A stretch of 64,000 bases of DNA from Macrostomum hystrix (Eukaryota > Platyhelminthes > Macrostomidae): contig CATNEN010000038.1 of NCBI GenBank assembly GCA_950097015.1, forward strand, positions 15,122,001-15,186,000, in the 5' to 3' direction. Shown here piece after piece: positions 63,285 to 64,000 of this stretch. How positions within the stretch are numbered: position 1 is the first letter of the stretch; each line of letters opens with the position of its first letter. The notes under the pieces were generated by a model. That model saw only the letters and a list, made by a program, of their open reading frames with translations, did not search any database and was not told the origin of the DNA. The translations under genes were made by a program, and so were the position numbers.

Positions 63285-64000
63285 TGATTGATTGACCTAC
63301 TATAGATTCAGATTAGGCATTGATTGACCCACTATAGATTCAGATTAGGTATTTATTGGCCCACTATAGATTCAGATTAGGCATTGATTGACCCACTATA
63401 GATTCAGATTAGGCATTGATTGACCCACTATAGATTCAGATTAGGCATTGATTGACCCACTATAGATTCAGATTAGGCATTGATTGACCCACTATAGATT
63501 CAGATTAGGCATTGATTGACCCACTATAGATTCAGATTAGGCATTGATTGACCCACCATAGATTCAGATTAGGCATTGATTGACCCACTATAGATTCAGA
63601 TTAGGCATTGATTGACCCACTATAGATTCAGATTAGGCATTGATTGACCCACTATAGATTCAGATTAGGCATTTATTGGCCCACTATAGATTCAGATTAG
63701 GCATTTTTTGGCCCACTATAGATTCAGATTAGGCATTGATTGGCTCACTATAGATTCAGATTAGGCATTGATTGACCCACTATAGATTCAGATTAGGTAT
63801 TTATTGGCCCACTATAGATTCAGATTAGGTATTTATTGGCCCACTATAGATTCAGATTAGTCATTTATTGGCCCACTATAGATTCAGATTAGGCATTTAT
63901 TGGCCCACTATAGATTCAGATTAGGCATTGATTGGCCCACTATAGATTCAGATTAGTCATTTATTGGCCCACTATAGATTCAGATTAGTCATTTATTGGC
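63285..64000. repeat. 32-bp minisatellite at right edge
   Basis: About 22 copies of a 32-bp unit (tgattgacccactatagatt then cagattaggcat), running off the window. Left copies are mostly tgattgaccc and right copies mostly ttattggccc, so variants are spatially sorted. Confidence 0.96.

Noticed and set aside
63285-64000. TTAGGC within each unit, resembling a telomere hexamer
   Set aside because: Only one hexamer per 32-bp unit, not a tandem TTAGGC run, so it is an interstitial minisatellite rather than telomeric DNA. The ttagttag tail at 18662 is a LINE 3' end.

Overview
The window is a piece of an animal (metazoan) nuclear genome. The genes are split by GT-AG introns and encode animal-type proteins: a furin-type proprotein convertase, an NPC2/ML-domain protein, a class A-like GPCR, a FADS6-type desaturase, the spliceosomal protein SNRNP27, a CNBD2-like protein, an ankyrin-repeat protein and a small HEAT-repeat protein. 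The mobile elements also fit an invertebrate: a 2A-peptide LINE, tRNA-derived SINEs, MITEs and a Ty3/gypsy element. A free-living flatworm or another lophotrochozoan is possible, but the phylum cannot be fixed from this sequence alone.

Layout, left to right. 1-589 (-): first part of an ankyrin-repeat gene that runs off the left edge. 1974-12044 (-): 11-exon CNBD2-like gene, 874 aa. 12.8-14.3 kb: minisatellites and a SINE. 14334-16672 (-): SNRNP27, two exons, with two MITE-like elements in its intron. 18.0-22.7 kb (-): GC-rich block with an old reverse-transcriptase remnant and a decayed 4-kb LINE carrying a 2A motif. 23243-24719 (-): FADS6-like desaturase. 27020-27769 (+): small HEAT-repeat protein. 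30105-36054 (+): NPC2-like secreted lipid-binding protein whose first intron is a 4.1-kb minisatellite. 36972-39335 (+): GPCR. 40.7-42.2 kb: a SINE and a GC-rich, promoter-like or LTR-like block. 44586-49459 (-): intact Ty3/gypsy retrotransposon with identical LTRs and a target-site duplication. 49852-60970 (+): complete seven-exon furin-like gene (1212 aa) with a tRNA-Pro(TGG) gene antisense in its last intron. 61-64 kb: minisatellites and a SINE with a clear target-site duplication.

The dominant structural theme is that nearly every intron longer than about 300 bp, and many intergenic stretches, carry their own tandem minisatellite with a unit of about 14-46 bp. Most units are private to one intron. 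Many apparent long ORFs here are only readings through such arrays whose unit length is a multiple of three.

The host genes are independent single-copy-type loci. No operon or shared pathway is evident. Exon models were built by eye from splice signals, reading phase and protein-family similarity, and phase is consistent through every junction listed.
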